A DNA stretch of 64,000 nucleotides, from NCBI RefSeq assembly GCF_023283945.1, contig NZ_JAKIKW010000004.1:62001-126000 (forward strand), given 5' to 3'. The notes under the pieces were generated by a model. That model did no database searches, had not been told where the DNA came from, and saw nothing but the letters and a program-made list of their open reading frames with translations. Source of the stretch: Shewanella gelidimarina. Its GTDB lineage: Bacteria; Pseudomonadota; Gammaproteobacteria; Enterobacterales; Shewanellaceae. Shown here piece after piece: positions 36,181-44,948 of this stretch. Within the stretch, counting starts at the first letter, position 1; every line of letters starts with the position of its first letter. The position numbers and the translations under genes are program-made.

Positions 36181-37239
36181 ATGAATTTTGTAAAAATTAT
36201 ATCTCTACTAATAGCTGTAACTACTATCAGTGGCTGCACATCCTCTGCACAAAAACAAAAAATGAAAGATATTGAACGTCTCAATTATGTTAATTCTGAG
36301 ATGATTATCAATAAGGAGTTTGTTCGTAAATACCTAAAGACTGGAAGGGGTTCACCTACTACCACGGTAGCGTCTTTATGGGAAATCACTACTGAAAAGG
36401 TTAATGGCAAGCATGTTATCGTTGGGATCACCCTTCCATCAGTTGACAATAAAGGTTCTCGAAAAATAACAACAAATCGGCGAGAGGGTCAAAAACTGAC
36501 TCACAAACATTTCCCTATTGGACATTATCCTAGCCATGAAAACAGCGCCTCATTAGCCGAAAAAGAAGAGCTAGTCAGAGCAATGATTGATATTAGGCCT
36601 GAGTTCATTCGTTTACTAAAAATGCTTTCAGACGAGAATTCATTCAAACAACGCTATGAATTGATTCCAAAGATAAGCAAATCCTACTCTCGAATGAGTA
36701 GAGGTGCAATTTCATATGGGATCATTCTGGGGAAAAAAGACATTTATGATAGGCTTTTTTATGTAGCTCATCCTATTAAATCTACTGGGGTCGCTACTTT
36801 TAAAGGCGTAGATGAATTAAAAAAAGGACTGAATTCACCTGAGCTTCTAGGTAAATACCAAGCACTAATAGATTACAATTTGGCGGCCTTAAAGAAAGCT
36901 AAAGATTCGGTTTCATGGATAGACACGGAAAATCATATCAACAGAGATCACTGGAATAAAGCTACAGCAAAAACTCAAAAGCTAGAGCGCGGAGAAAAAG
37001 TTTGCGACTACCAAAACAACGTTGGTTACGTAGAAAGCCTAACCGAAACCAGAGCTAAAGTGGGATGGTTCGCTTTCATCATGGATCAAGAAGGTGGTTT
37101 TTTCTTTGGGAACATAAAGCACTCATCCGCAGATCATGAAAACCCTACTCAAATGACATATAAATACACTTATGGAGACCAGAACAGGACAACTTGGGTT
37201 AGCAGAAAAGAAATCGCAACATGTGTTTTCAATGGTTAA
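36181..37239 (+). CDS. Orphan lipoprotein of unknown function
   Basis: A 352-aa protein with a lipoprotein signal (MNFVKIISLLIAVTTISGC, lipobox Cys at about 19). The mature part is basic, largely helical in the middle (about 130-255) and has a C-terminal part with two cysteines (VCDYQNN near 282 and ATCVFNG at the end). I do not recognise the family. Codon use is AT-rich compared with neighbours, and it stands alone between a possible gene remnant and a non-coding stretch, which suggests acquired DNA. A GGAG ribosome site is about 10 nt before the ATG. Confidence 0.7.
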   Translation: MNFVKIISLLIAVTTISGCTSSAQKQKMKDIERLNYVNSEMIINKEFVRKYLKTGRGSPTTTVASLWEITTEKVNGKHVIVGITLPSVDNKGSRKITTNRREGQKLTHKHFPIGHYPSHENSASLAEKEELVRAMIDIRPEFIRLLKMLSDENSFKQRYELIPKISKSYSRMSRGAISYGIILGKKDIYDRLFYVAHPIKSTGVATFKGVDELKKGLNSPELLGKYQALIDYNLAALKKAKDSVSWIDTENHINRDHWNKATAKTQKLERGEKVCDYQNNVGYVESLTETRAKVGWFAFIMDQEGGFFFGNIKHSSADHENPTQMTYKYTYGDQNRTTWVSRKEIATCVFNG

Positions 37240-37556
37240 GTAAAATTGGCATCCTCTACCTCCTAAAAAGGACGGACCCCTCACTCTAACCTCGCTAAAA
37301 TGCTGAGGTTTGCGATCCATATCACTAAAACGTTCGAGGTCGATGATAATACTCATCTGCCATTAGCTATAACAGCTACAAAGGCAATTCCAGCAGAGAA
37401 TCGGCCAAAAGGCTGGTTTGAACTAAGGTCATTAATTTTCTCATCTCTAACTCCGCAAATTATTTTGGTGAGACAGAATCTGTCCAATGCGGCGATGACA
37501 TCTAATATATCGAATAGCAACACGTTACTAACTATTCGATATTGTGGTAGTTGGTT
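37240..37556. other. Non-coding gap after the orphan lipoprotein
   Basis: Two open frames here (37300-37560 plus, 37123-37356 minus) have no ribosome sites and unlikely sequences. A near-palindromic ATATATCGAATAG / CTATTCGATATTG pair lies at about 37504-37543. No function assigned. Confidence 0.4.
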
Positions 37557-38444
37557 TTAGTTTGCACTTAACTCTTTGCTTAGTTTTAAAAAAGTTGATG
37601 CGGCAGGTGTCAGGGGTAAATTTTTTCGCCAAATAAGTGCTAGATCCCATGTTAGTTGCGGCGAGAGAGTTTTATAAATAAGATTTTCTGAAATAACTTT
37701 CTGGCAGATAGGTTTAGGCAAAATCGCCACGCCCATCTTGGCTTCAACCATGGCGGCAATAAAGTCCCACTGGCCACTTTGAGCGGCAATATTAAGATCG
37801 ACATTGGCAGCGCGACTTAATCGATAAATAAGCTTCGTCAGTGAAAAGTCATCGTTGTATAAGATAAATGGGTAGGGCGCTAGATCTTGCCAGCTAATAC
37901 TCTCATTTTTAGCTAATAAGTGATCTTTTGGCATGCAAGCCAGCAAGGGGTAACCCTTAAGATCTAAGCTGTTAAACTCCTGAGCGTGTGTCGTCGGTAA
38001 TGCGGTAAAGGTCAAATCTAAACTGTCATTTAACAGTGCCTGCTCTGCACCAAAGCCGCCGAGCTCTTGAATACTGAGTTCAATTCCGGGATATTTCTGC
38101 CGAAAATGAGCGACTAATTCGATGATCATTTCGCCCATCATTGGGCATACTCCAAGCCTAAGTTGGCCTGTTTGTAATCCATTTAAACTATTGAGATCTT
38201 CCCTAAGTCGGTGCCATTGGCCAACGATTTGTTGCGCAGTGCACACTAAAGCTCTGCCAGCTTCGGTGGCAATCACCTTTTGATTATTTCGGATCAGTAA
38301 AGGCTGGCCGAGATTCTCTTCAAGGCGTTGGATCATCTTCGTTAAGGTCGGTTGAGTGAGATGAAGCTTCTCTGCTGCCCGAGTATAATTACCCATTTCG
38401 ACTAGGGTTAGGAAGCAGTGTAAGCTTTTTATTTGTATGTTCAT
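37557..38444 (-). CDS. LysR-family transcriptional regulator
   Basis: A 295-aa LysR protein with a winged HTH (about 1-60, including YTRAAEKLHLTQPTLTKMIQRLE) and an effector domain (about 90-290). It resembles CynR/CatR-like activators in overall form, but the ligand is unknown. It is divergent from a small 46-aa gene starting at 38558 across about 110 bp, which makes that gene its most likely local target. Confidence 0.88.
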   Translation of the reverse strand: MNIQIKSLHCFLTLVEMGNYTRAAEKLHLTQPTLTKMIQRLEENLGQPLLIRNNQKVIATEAGRALVCTAQQIVGQWHRLREDLNSLNGLQTGQLRLGVCPMMGEMIIELVAHFRQKYPGIELSIQELGGFGAEQALLNDSLDLTFTALPTTHAQEFNSLDLKGYPLLACMPKDHLLAKNESISWQDLAPYPFILYNDDFSLTKLIYRLSRAANVDLNIAAQSGQWDFIAAMVEAKMGVAILPKPICQKVISENLIYKTLSPQLTWDLALIWRKNLPLTPAASTFLKLSKELSAN

Positions 38445-38557
38445 GCTTATATAGAATCTAGTTGATGGCTATTATTCATTTTACTAATAGTCCGAACAAG
38501 ATTACTTTGACCTCAAGCACACATCCAACCAATTATTCATCTTTAGAGGTCGTCAAC

Positions 38558-38698
38558 ATGAAGTCATACCAAGGTTTATTCGCCCAAGCATTATATTTAG
38601 CAGCAATGCCACTTGAGCAAGATTGTGCTCAAAAGAAACAAGCTAAAAAAAATGAGCAGCAATGTTCAGTTGAAGAACCTAGTAACGAAAAATCATAA
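38558..38698 (+). CDS. Small protein of unknown function divergent from lysR
   Basis: A 46-aa protein starting MKSYQGLFAQALYLAAMPLE, with a short amphipathic helix, a Lys/Gln-rich middle, two cysteines (about residues 21 and 34) and an acidic tail. The frame is open upstream to 38462. I chose the ATG at 38558 because GAGGT lies about 8 nt before it. It may be a LysR-controlled small protein. No family recognised. Confidence 0.55.
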   Translation: MKSYQGLFAQALYLAAMPLEQDCAQKKQAKKNEQQCSVEEPSNEKS

Positions 38699-38722
38699 GT
38701 GATTTGGCGAGTATCACGTCAC

Positions 38723-38938
38723 TTACTTCCAGCCAAATATCCAGCAGCTATCGTCGGTTAGCTCGCGCCAATTAGTGTCATATTGAGTGCGGGTTAATAC
38801 CGCTTCAATCACGCATCGCTTTACATCACCCACTTCATCAAACTCCATTTCAGTGACTATAAAGTGCTTCTGTTTCTGCATGGGTTTCAGTGCAGTCCAC
38901 TTACTGTGCAGTAGTTTTTTTGGATTTATTTTATTCAT
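38723..38938 (-). CDS. Trp-rich small protein (TIGR02450/DUF2389)
   Basis: A 71-aa protein with the family pattern MNKINPKKLLHSKWTAL, then KHFIVTEMEFDE, then TNWRELTDDSCW and a GWK end. This matches the small tryptophan-rich proteins widespread in marine gammaproteobacteria. The frame continues upstream to 38977, but homologues begin at the methionine at 38938. No clear ribosome site. Function unknown. Confidence 0.8.
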   Translation of the reverse strand: MNKINPKKLLHSKWTALKPMQKQKHFIVTEMEFDEVGDVKRCVIEAVLTRTQYDTNWRELTDDSCWIFGWK

Positions 38939-39071
38939 AAAAACGAATACGTAAAGCGGCTTTGAATCGATCAACACCTAGGTATTATTTTTGAGGTTGT
39001 TGGTGACGTTGTGGGCGAGATTAGCGGGGAACCTACCGCATTAGATGCGACAGGTTCGATTGCGGAATATA

Positions 39072-39332
39072 TTAGTTCAGTAATTCGTGGTTTTCGGGAA
39101 GTTGACGGCTGATCCACAGCACTAATTTGTGCTTCATATTTGGACCATCTTCTTTGTCTTTTGACAAGGCTTGAATCAAGTTGTCTTTTACTAATAATCG
39201 GTAAATACATTCCACTTTGTCTTTGGGGGAAATACCTTGACCAAAGTCGGCAAAGCCTCTTTTCTTGGCGTAACCTACTCCGATTTCCATCGCTAGCTTA
39301 AGTAGCTGTACATCATGTTTACCAGACTTCAT
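39072..39332 (-). CDS. DUF5062-family protein
   Basis: An 86-aa helical protein starting MKSGKHDVQLLKLAMEIGVG and containing KDKVECIYRLLVKDNLIQ and MKHKLVLWISRQLP. It matches my recollection of the DUF5062 family of Shewanella and Vibrio. The frame runs upstream to 39401; the ATG at 39332 was chosen because homologues start there. Only a weak AAGAAG ribosome site precedes it. Function unknown. Confidence 0.7.
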   Translation of the reverse strand: MKSGKHDVQLLKLAMEIGVGYAKKRGFADFGQGISPKDKVECIYRLLVKDNLIQALSKDKEDGPNMKHKLVLWISRQLPENHELLN

Positions 39333-39529
39333 ATAAGCGCTTCTTCTTTCGATTGATATAACTCTAACGTTACCTGAATCTAGAGCGAAGGCAAGAGACA
39401 TTATGCTGAATAAGGCTGTTTAATAAATTGAAATCAGCAGCTATTGTCATTGAACAGAATCATGTTCTGGCTATTTATACTATCGCCTATATACCGCAGT
39501 GATATGGCAAGTGGTTGGTATCGAAAAAT

Positions 39530-39797
39530 TATACCAGTTGCATTAAAAGTTTGACCATTCAGCGGGAATTCAAAGCCCTGTAGGCAAGATGGGGGATTGA
39601 AGCTAATAGTTATTCTATATCCAAAGCCCACAACGAAGCTTAAAGGGCTTTGAAAGCCGCACTACGTGAGCGCCTCAGATTTTCCACTTCTGCTTTGCAT
39701 TGGCTTAAAAGGGAATAACCCTTTTTTCACCAATGCGCCTTGAATTGAAAAATCTGAGGCGCTCTGAATTGGTCAAATACTTAATGCAATTGGTATT
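39530..39797. mobile_element. 268-bp MITE-like element with terminal and nested inverted repeats
   Basis: The left end is TATACCAGTTGCATTAAAAG and continues TTTGACCATTCAG. The right end, on the other strand, reads AATACCAATTGCATTAAGTA and then TTTGACCAATTCAG, giving a terminal inverted repeat of about 33 bp with few mismatches. Two more pairs lie inside: TTCAAAGCCCT/AGGGCTTTGAA (about 39569 and 39644) and GCGCCTCAGATTTT/AAAATCTGAGGCGC (39670 and 39749). No coding frame. The shape is that of a non-autonomous miniature transposable element; similar ends are common, as I recall, in Shewanella. Confidence 0.8.
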
Positions 39798-39919
39798 AGT
39801 ATTCAATGTACTTTTTCAAAGAGTCTCGGTCTTCCTCTTCGACCGATTATTGAGCATTAACATCTTGATGAACGGTTAACTAGAATAATCATTTATCGTC
39901 GACGGACGAACGGACGGAC

Positions 39920-41122
39920 TTACTTATGGATCAATCTCTGTCCTTTGAGTGACCACTTTAGCATGAGTGGTCCGGCGATGGTCGTGACAACAATAACCAT
40001 GACTAACTCGGTGAATAGCTTAGGCGAAATGATACTGGCTTGGCGACCCATTTCAGCAAACACTAGACCTACTTCACCGCGAGGAACCATTGCACAGCCA
40101 ATGATGAGTTTTCTTCGCCATGATCCCTTTGCGGTTAGACCCGCTGCGAGTTTAGTCAAGATGGCGATCAGTGCCAGCCAAAGTAGCAGCAGTAAGCCAG
40201 TTGTCGTGAGTTCCAGCTGGCTTAGATCAACGGTAATGCCAACATAAACAAAAAATATCGGCGCGAAAATATCGATGAGTGGCTTGGTCGACTTTTCCAG
40301 TTGATGAGTAAAATGAAAAGGATTGCGTAGGTAACGGTTTATCGGTGAAACGAACTGCTTAGATAACGCCATTCCAACGGCAAAGCCACCTAATAGTGCG
40401 GGCGCACCGAATAGGTGAGCTAACCATGCAAATAAACAGATTAGAGTGATCACGATAAAAACAGCGTAACCGGATTGGTTAAACTGAGGCTGAAGGCCGC
40501 GTGCTAGATAGATCAATACGCGCGCAAAGGGTGGAGCGATAAGTAAAAAACCGATAACTTTAATGGTTAATATGAGTATCGAACCGACGCTTAAACTGCC
40601 TGAATCATGAAAATTCAATAATATGCTCAGTAATATTACCCCTGCGATATCATCTATCACTGCGGCGCCCAAGATCACTTGACCCTCAATTGTTTGTGTT
40701 TGTTTTGCTTGAGCCATCACGCGTATTGATATTCCAATGCTGGTGGCCGTTAAGGCACAGCCGAAGAATAGCGCAGTAAATGAGGGCAAATTCAGCCAGT
40801 ATGCAGCGGCAGTACTGGCGACCACTGCAGGCACTAAAATACCGCTTAATGCTACCCAGGTTGAGTGTCCGCGAGCATGATATAGACGCTTAATGGAAGT
40901 ATCACAGCCGATATCAAATAGCAGTAAAATCACCCCTAATTCAGCTAGAACCGACAGAGTATTATGCGGACTAACCCAGCCCAGAATAGAGGGGCCAATC
41001 AGCAGTCCCGCCATGATTTCTCCCACAACGGCGGGGGAGCCTAATCGGCGAGCAAGCTCTCCTAGCAAGCGACCAAAAAGTAGAATAAGAAAAATGGAAA
41101 TTACAAAGCTATCTATTGCCAC
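39920..41122 (-). CDS. CPA2-type cation/proton antiporter
   Basis: A 400-aa membrane protein with about 12 predicted helices of the Na+/H+ exchanger superfamily (Pfam Na_H_Exchanger). Typical stretches are LLFDIGCDTS, GAAVIDDIAGVILLSIL (paired acidic residues in the transport site) and MVPRGEVGLVFAEMG. It lacks the RCK/TrkA-N domain of KefB/KefC, so it is the short form. It starts with GTG at 41122 behind AAGGGGG. It is divergent from the tandem-USP gene across about 120 bp with an FNR-like site, so both may respond to oxygen. Confidence 0.9.
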   Translation of the reverse strand: MAIDSFVISIFLILLFGRLLGELARRLGSPAVVGEIMAGLLIGPSILGWVSPHNTLSVLAELGVILLLFDIGCDTSIKRLYHARGHSTWVALSGILVPAVVASTAAAYWLNLPSFTALFFGCALTATSIGISIRVMAQAKQTQTIEGQVILGAAVIDDIAGVILLSILLNFHDSGSLSVGSILILTIKVIGFLLIAPPFARVLIYLARGLQPQFNQSGYAVFIVITLICLFAWLAHLFGAPALLGGFAVGMALSKQFVSPINRYLRNPFHFTHQLEKSTKPLIDIFAPIFFVYVGITVDLSQLELTTTGLLLLLWLALIAILTKLAAGLTAKGSWRRKLIIGCAMVPRGEVGLVFAEMGRQASIISPKLFTELVMVIVVTTIAGPLMLKWSLKGQRLIHK

Positions 41123-41154
41123 TGTTGCCCCCTTATTTGGTTAATAACAGCGCT

Positions 41155-41168
41155 TTGATCTTGATCAT
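41155..41168. promoter_or_regulatory. FNR/EtrA-like site between antiporter and tandem-USP genes
   Basis: TTGATCTTGATCAT, one mismatch from TTGAT-N4-ATCAA. It lies about 85 bp before the tandem-USP start at 41245 and about 40 bp before the antiporter start. Confidence 0.45.
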
Positions 41169-41244
41169 GTATATGGGTCATCCAGAGGCGAGGACGCATT
41201 TGCTTGTCTAAGCTAGAGTAAGGTAATAATGGCAGGAGTAAACC

Positions 41245-42135
41245 ATGGACAAGGTGTTTATTATTTCGCAAAGAGAGGAATCTCATACCGATGCTATTGC
41301 GACGGGAATAGAGTTGGCAAACGCATTGGGTAAACGTGCCGAAATTTTTGCTTATAGCTTCGAATATTTTGGCAGTGCAGAGTATTACAACCCTCGCTTT
41401 GCAGCTGTAGCGCATAAGAATATGATGAAGCAGCGAGAGGCGAAAGTGGAAGGCGAACTGGAAAAATTGCAGGCAGAAGATGTCCCCGTCCATAGCGTAT
41501 GGAGCAAAGATTTGTCTGAACATGCCTGTTATCATTCTATTCGTCATGGTTTCGATCTCATGGTAAAAGCGGTACATCATGCGGATCACTATCTACCTGT
41601 TGATTGGAATTTGATCCGTAATGTCAAAATCCCATTAATGTTACTGACAGATAACCCTTTGCATAGGGGCAATGCCGTCATGATGGCAGTCGATCTGGGT
41701 AGTGATAAGCCGATTAAAAAACAACTTAATAAATTGGTCATTAAGCATGGTAAGGCACTAGCCAAAGCTAAAGGCAGTAAACTACATCTAGCCTTTGTCA
41801 TTAGAGTACCTAAGTTGATCCGCGATTTGGACTTGATCAATACCAACACATTAGTCAAAGAGGCTTATCAAAAATATCAACATCAATTAGCTAAGCTAGA
41901 TCTCGATCCTGACTGTATTCACATTACTGTTGGCGAGCCTGATCTTTGTCTTTATGAGCTTGCCTGCCGTTTTAAGGTGCGAGACTTAGTGCTTGGAGCA
42001 TGTCAGCGTCGCGGTATTTTCGGTTATGTTATTGGCAACATGGCTGAGTCCATTATCAGCCGTGTTCGCAGTAACGTGTTGGTTATTCCCGCCGATGATC
42101 AGCTATTGGGATCACCAAGCTCGGATGATGTTTAA
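41245..42135 (+). CDS. Tandem universal stress protein (UspE-like)
   Basis: A 296-aa protein of two UspA-like domains (about 1-137 and 143-290). The second holds the nucleotide-loop-like GACQRRGIFGYVIGNMAES and ends NVLVIPADD. Tandem USPs such as UspE respond to stress and often to anaerobiosis. A GGCAGGAG ribosome site precedes the ATG. Its last 53 bp overlap the 3' end of the convergent P-type ATPase gene, both stops being unambiguous. An FNR-like site is in its upstream region. Confidence 0.9.
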   Translation: MDKVFIISQREESHTDAIATGIELANALGKRAEIFAYSFEYFGSAEYYNPRFAAVAHKNMMKQREAKVEGELEKLQAEDVPVHSVWSKDLSEHACYHSIRHGFDLMVKAVHHADHYLPVDWNLIRNVKIPLMLLTDNPLHRGNAVMMAVDLGSDKPIKKQLNKLVIKHGKALAKAKGSKLHLAFVIRVPKLIRDLDLINTNTLVKEAYQKYQHQLAKLDLDPDCIHITVGEPDLCLYELACRFKVRDLVLGACQRRGIFGYVIGNMAESIISRVRSNVLVIPADDQLLGSPSSDDV

Positions 42136-44719
42136 TACGCCAGTACCTTTTATGTACCTCGTCCACAATAAAGAGCACTGAAGCTGTGGCGAGTAAGATC
42201 AACCAATGACCTAAACTGATGGGACTAAGCTGCAGTGCATCATTTAGTCCCGGCGTATACATGGCGCCAATATGGATCCCTTGTGCCGCAAGAATGCCGA
42301 TAAGCAGGATAGGGTTACTGAACAAAGGGATCTGCAGTACCGATCGGTGTTCAGAGCGGCTATTGAGCGCGTGTACATTTTCAAATAGCACCATCAACAT
42401 AAGGGTGAGGTTGCGAGCTTCCACTTCATCAGCGCCCATGTTTAGCGATATAGCAAATAAAGCAAACGCTACCAAGCCCATTGTGAGTGCACTGGTCACC
42501 ACTCTTTCGAGCATTAAACGATCGAAAATGGGTTCCTTTGGCGAGCGTGGTGGTTGAGATAGTTCCTTGCCTTCAGCGGGCTCGAAGGCGAGCGCGACAT
42601 CCTGCACCCCATTCGTGACAATATTGAGCCAGAGGATCTGTAGCGGAAACAGCGGGATTGGTAGTGCAAACAACACACTGAGAATAAAAAGGAAGATCTC
42701 TGCTGCACCGGTGCTTATGAGCAAATAAATTACCTTACGAATATTGTTATAGACGATGCGTCCTTCGATGATCCCTTTAACAATCGAACTAAACTTATCA
42801 TCGGTGAGTACCAGTGATGCGCTTTCTCTGGCGACATCGGTTCCTCTAAGCCCCATGGCAATACCAACATGTGCGTGTTTGAGGGCTGGGGCATCATTAA
42901 CGCCATCTCCAGTCATGGCAACAAACTCACCCTGCCTGATAAGTGATTGAGTGATCTCCATCTTCTGTTTAGGTTTAACTCGGGCAAACACCCTGTGACT
43001 GCCGACGAGTTGATCAAAATCAGTTTCACTCTGATGCATTGCTTTTTCGAGAGCTTCACCGGTAATGGCACTGTCATCTGCGGTGGCAATCTTTAGCTGT
43101 TGTGCCAGGGTTAACGCAGTGGCAGGATGATCGCCAGTGATCATCGCCACTTTTATCTGTGCAGCTTGGCAGGCTGCAACCGCCTCTATGGCATCGGGTC
43201 TAAGCGGGTCACTCATGGCAACAAGCCCTAAGAACTCAAGCTCACTAAAATGATCATCTACGGGTTGCCCTAAGCCATGAGCTAATGCCAATACCCGATA
43301 TCCCTGCAGTGCCATTGAATGCGTTTGGCTGAGAATGCTTTGCTGCTGTTCAGTGCTGAGCAAACACATAGGGATAAGCTTTTCTACCGCCCCCTTGACT
43401 GAGATTGATGGGCCTAGTTTGCTATCATCAATGCTGGCACTGAAGCCTTTTTCTGATTCATAGGGAAAAAGGGTCAGCCGTTTCTGCCGTAGGGTGGTAG
43501 AGGGCAGTTTGAGTTTGTGACCTAGTATGAGGAAAGCCAAATCAACGCCATCACCATCGGCGTGCAGCTCATTTGTTTCAAATACCAAATGCGCTTCATT
43601 GGCGAGCACACCCGCAGTGGCTAACTGTTTGAGTGCGGGGTCCAGCGTTAAGTCAGCAGGGGCCTTGTTATTCTTAGATTGGACAATACCTGTCGGGCTC
43701 AATCCCTCTCCCGTCACCTGATATCTCTGCCCGTTCGCAAGCCATATTTGTCCAATCGTCATCTCATTGACCGTTAATGTGCCGGTCTTATCTGAGGCGA
43801 TAAAGGTGCAGGAACCTAGCGTTTCAACCGCCACCAATTTGCGGACGATTACGTTGGCTTTTGCCATTCGTTTCATGCCGATAGCGAGAGCGACAGTGAT
43901 CGCTGCGGGTAACCCTTCAGGGATCGCAGATACGGCCAATGCCACGCCGAGTAAAAACACATCAGAGAGGGCGGCACCCCGCATTAAGGTTAGGCCAAAT
44001 ATGAGCGCAATAATAATGATGATGGCTATCGCTATGCGCAGTGTGAACTGATCGATTCGTTGCATCAGTGGCGGCTTAGTTTTGCCGCCCTGATGGACCA
44101 AGTCGGCGATCTGTCCAATCTGAGTGTGGGTTCCTGTTGCGAAGACTTCTCCCTCGGCTCGGCCATGGGTGACTAAGGTGCCGGCTAAAGCCTGTTTCTT
44201 ATTACTAACAGAAGCGGATTCACCGGTGAGAGCCGACTCATCGACCTGGAATTGACTGGATTGTTTAAGATGGATATCAGCACCAATACGGTCACCGCCA
44301 TTGAGGATAACCCAATCACCAGGCACCAAGCTTTCACTGTCAACGAGTACAGGGTGGCCATCTCGGAGTACTCTACTTTGCTGCGGCACCATATGCGCTA
44401 ATGAATCGGCCGCTTGTTGTGCTGAGTATTCTTGAATGGCGCCAATGAGGGCGTTAAGCAGTAATACTACCGAGATAAAGAACGCATTAATAAGCTGGCC
44501 AAGCAGCAAGCAAACAATAACCGCCACCAATAACACATAAATGAATGCGCTACGAAACTGGACCATAAACAGTCGAAAGAAACTATTTTTTGGCGGTTTA
44601 GGCAAACTGTTTTCACCATACTGCCCCAATAGCATTATCGCCTGCTTGCTCGTTAGCCCCGGAGTGTTCACATCACCTCTCACTATCCAGTTTTGTGTTG
44701 TCAGTTGATCTATAGTCAA
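42083..44719 (-). CDS. P2-type cation-transporting ATPase
   Basis: An 878-aa P-type ATPase with an N-terminal cation-ATPase segment (1-70), the actuator motif LTGES, the PEGLP motif in the M4 region, the phosphorylation site DKTGTLT, the nucleotide-binding region and the hinge MTGDGVNDAP. About ten transmembrane helices are predicted. PEGLP and the length point to the P2 group (Ca2+ or Na+/K+-like pumps); no heavy-metal-binding N-terminal domain is present. The transported ion is not determined. Its 3' end overlaps the tandem-USP gene by 53 bp. Confidence 0.92.
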   Translation of the reverse strand: MTIDQLTTQNWIVRGDVNTPGLTSKQAIMLLGQYGENSLPKPPKNSFFRLFMVQFRSAFIYVLLVAVIVCLLLGQLINAFFISVVLLLNALIGAIQEYSAQQAADSLAHMVPQQSRVLRDGHPVLVDSESLVPGDWVILNGGDRIGADIHLKQSSQFQVDESALTGESASVSNKKQALAGTLVTHGRAEGEVFATGTHTQIGQIADLVHQGGKTKPPLMQRIDQFTLRIAIAIIIIIALIFGLTLMRGAALSDVFLLGVALAVSAIPEGLPAAITVALAIGMKRMAKANVIVRKLVAVETLGSCTFIASDKTGTLTVNEMTIGQIWLANGQRYQVTGEGLSPTGIVQSKNNKAPADLTLDPALKQLATAGVLANEAHLVFETNELHADGDGVDLAFLILGHKLKLPSTTLRQKRLTLFPYESEKGFSASIDDSKLGPSISVKGAVEKLIPMCLLSTEQQQSILSQTHSMALQGYRVLALAHGLGQPVDDHFSELEFLGLVAMSDPLRPDAIEAVAACQAAQIKVAMITGDHPATALTLAQQLKIATADDSAITGEALEKAMHQSETDFDQLVGSHRVFARVKPKQKMEITQSLIRQGEFVAMTGDGVNDAPALKHAHVGIAMGLRGTDVARESASLVLTDDKFSSIVKGIIEGRIVYNNIRKVIYLLISTGAAEIFLFILSVLFALPIPLFPLQILWLNIVTNGVQDVALAFEPAEGKELSQPPRSPKEPIFDRLMLERVVTSALTMGLVAFALFAISLNMGADEVEARNLTLMLMVLFENVHALNSRSEHRSVLQIPLFSNPILLIGILAAQGIHIGAMYTPGLNDALQLSPISLGHWLILLATASVLFIVDEVHKRYWRIKHHPSLVIPIADHRRE

Positions 44720-44886
44720 TAATGATAGAGCAAGGCAGTTAATTTGGATGTTAATTGACCAGTATCAAGGCTTGGTAGAGCTTTTATGTCTAGAGCTGGA
44801 TTAGGTCGACAAAATAACAGCTGTTATAGATTTGATGGTTAATTTTATGGAGCGGGGAGGTGAGGGTTAAAGATGAATTTTACCGA

Positions 44887-44918
44887 TAAAAAAACCACCT
44901 CATTTGAGGTGGTTTTTA
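44887..44918. terminator. Bidirectional terminator after napDAB
   Basis: A long perfect stem (AAAAACCACCTCA with TGAGGTGGTTTTT) has a 2-4 nt loop and A/T tracts on both sides. It lies about 30 bp past the napB stop on the minus strand and separates nap from the ATPase gene. Confidence 0.92.
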
Positions 44919-44948
44919 ATTTTCAAGCTCAGTAAATAACTTACTGGC

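Noticed and set aside
37300..37560. 86-aa frame after the orphan lipoprotein
   Set aside because: No ribosome site, ends inside the LysR gene region, unlikely sequence.
41113..41589. 158-aa frame opposite the tandem-USP gene
   Set aside because: Antisense shadow of a recognised gene.
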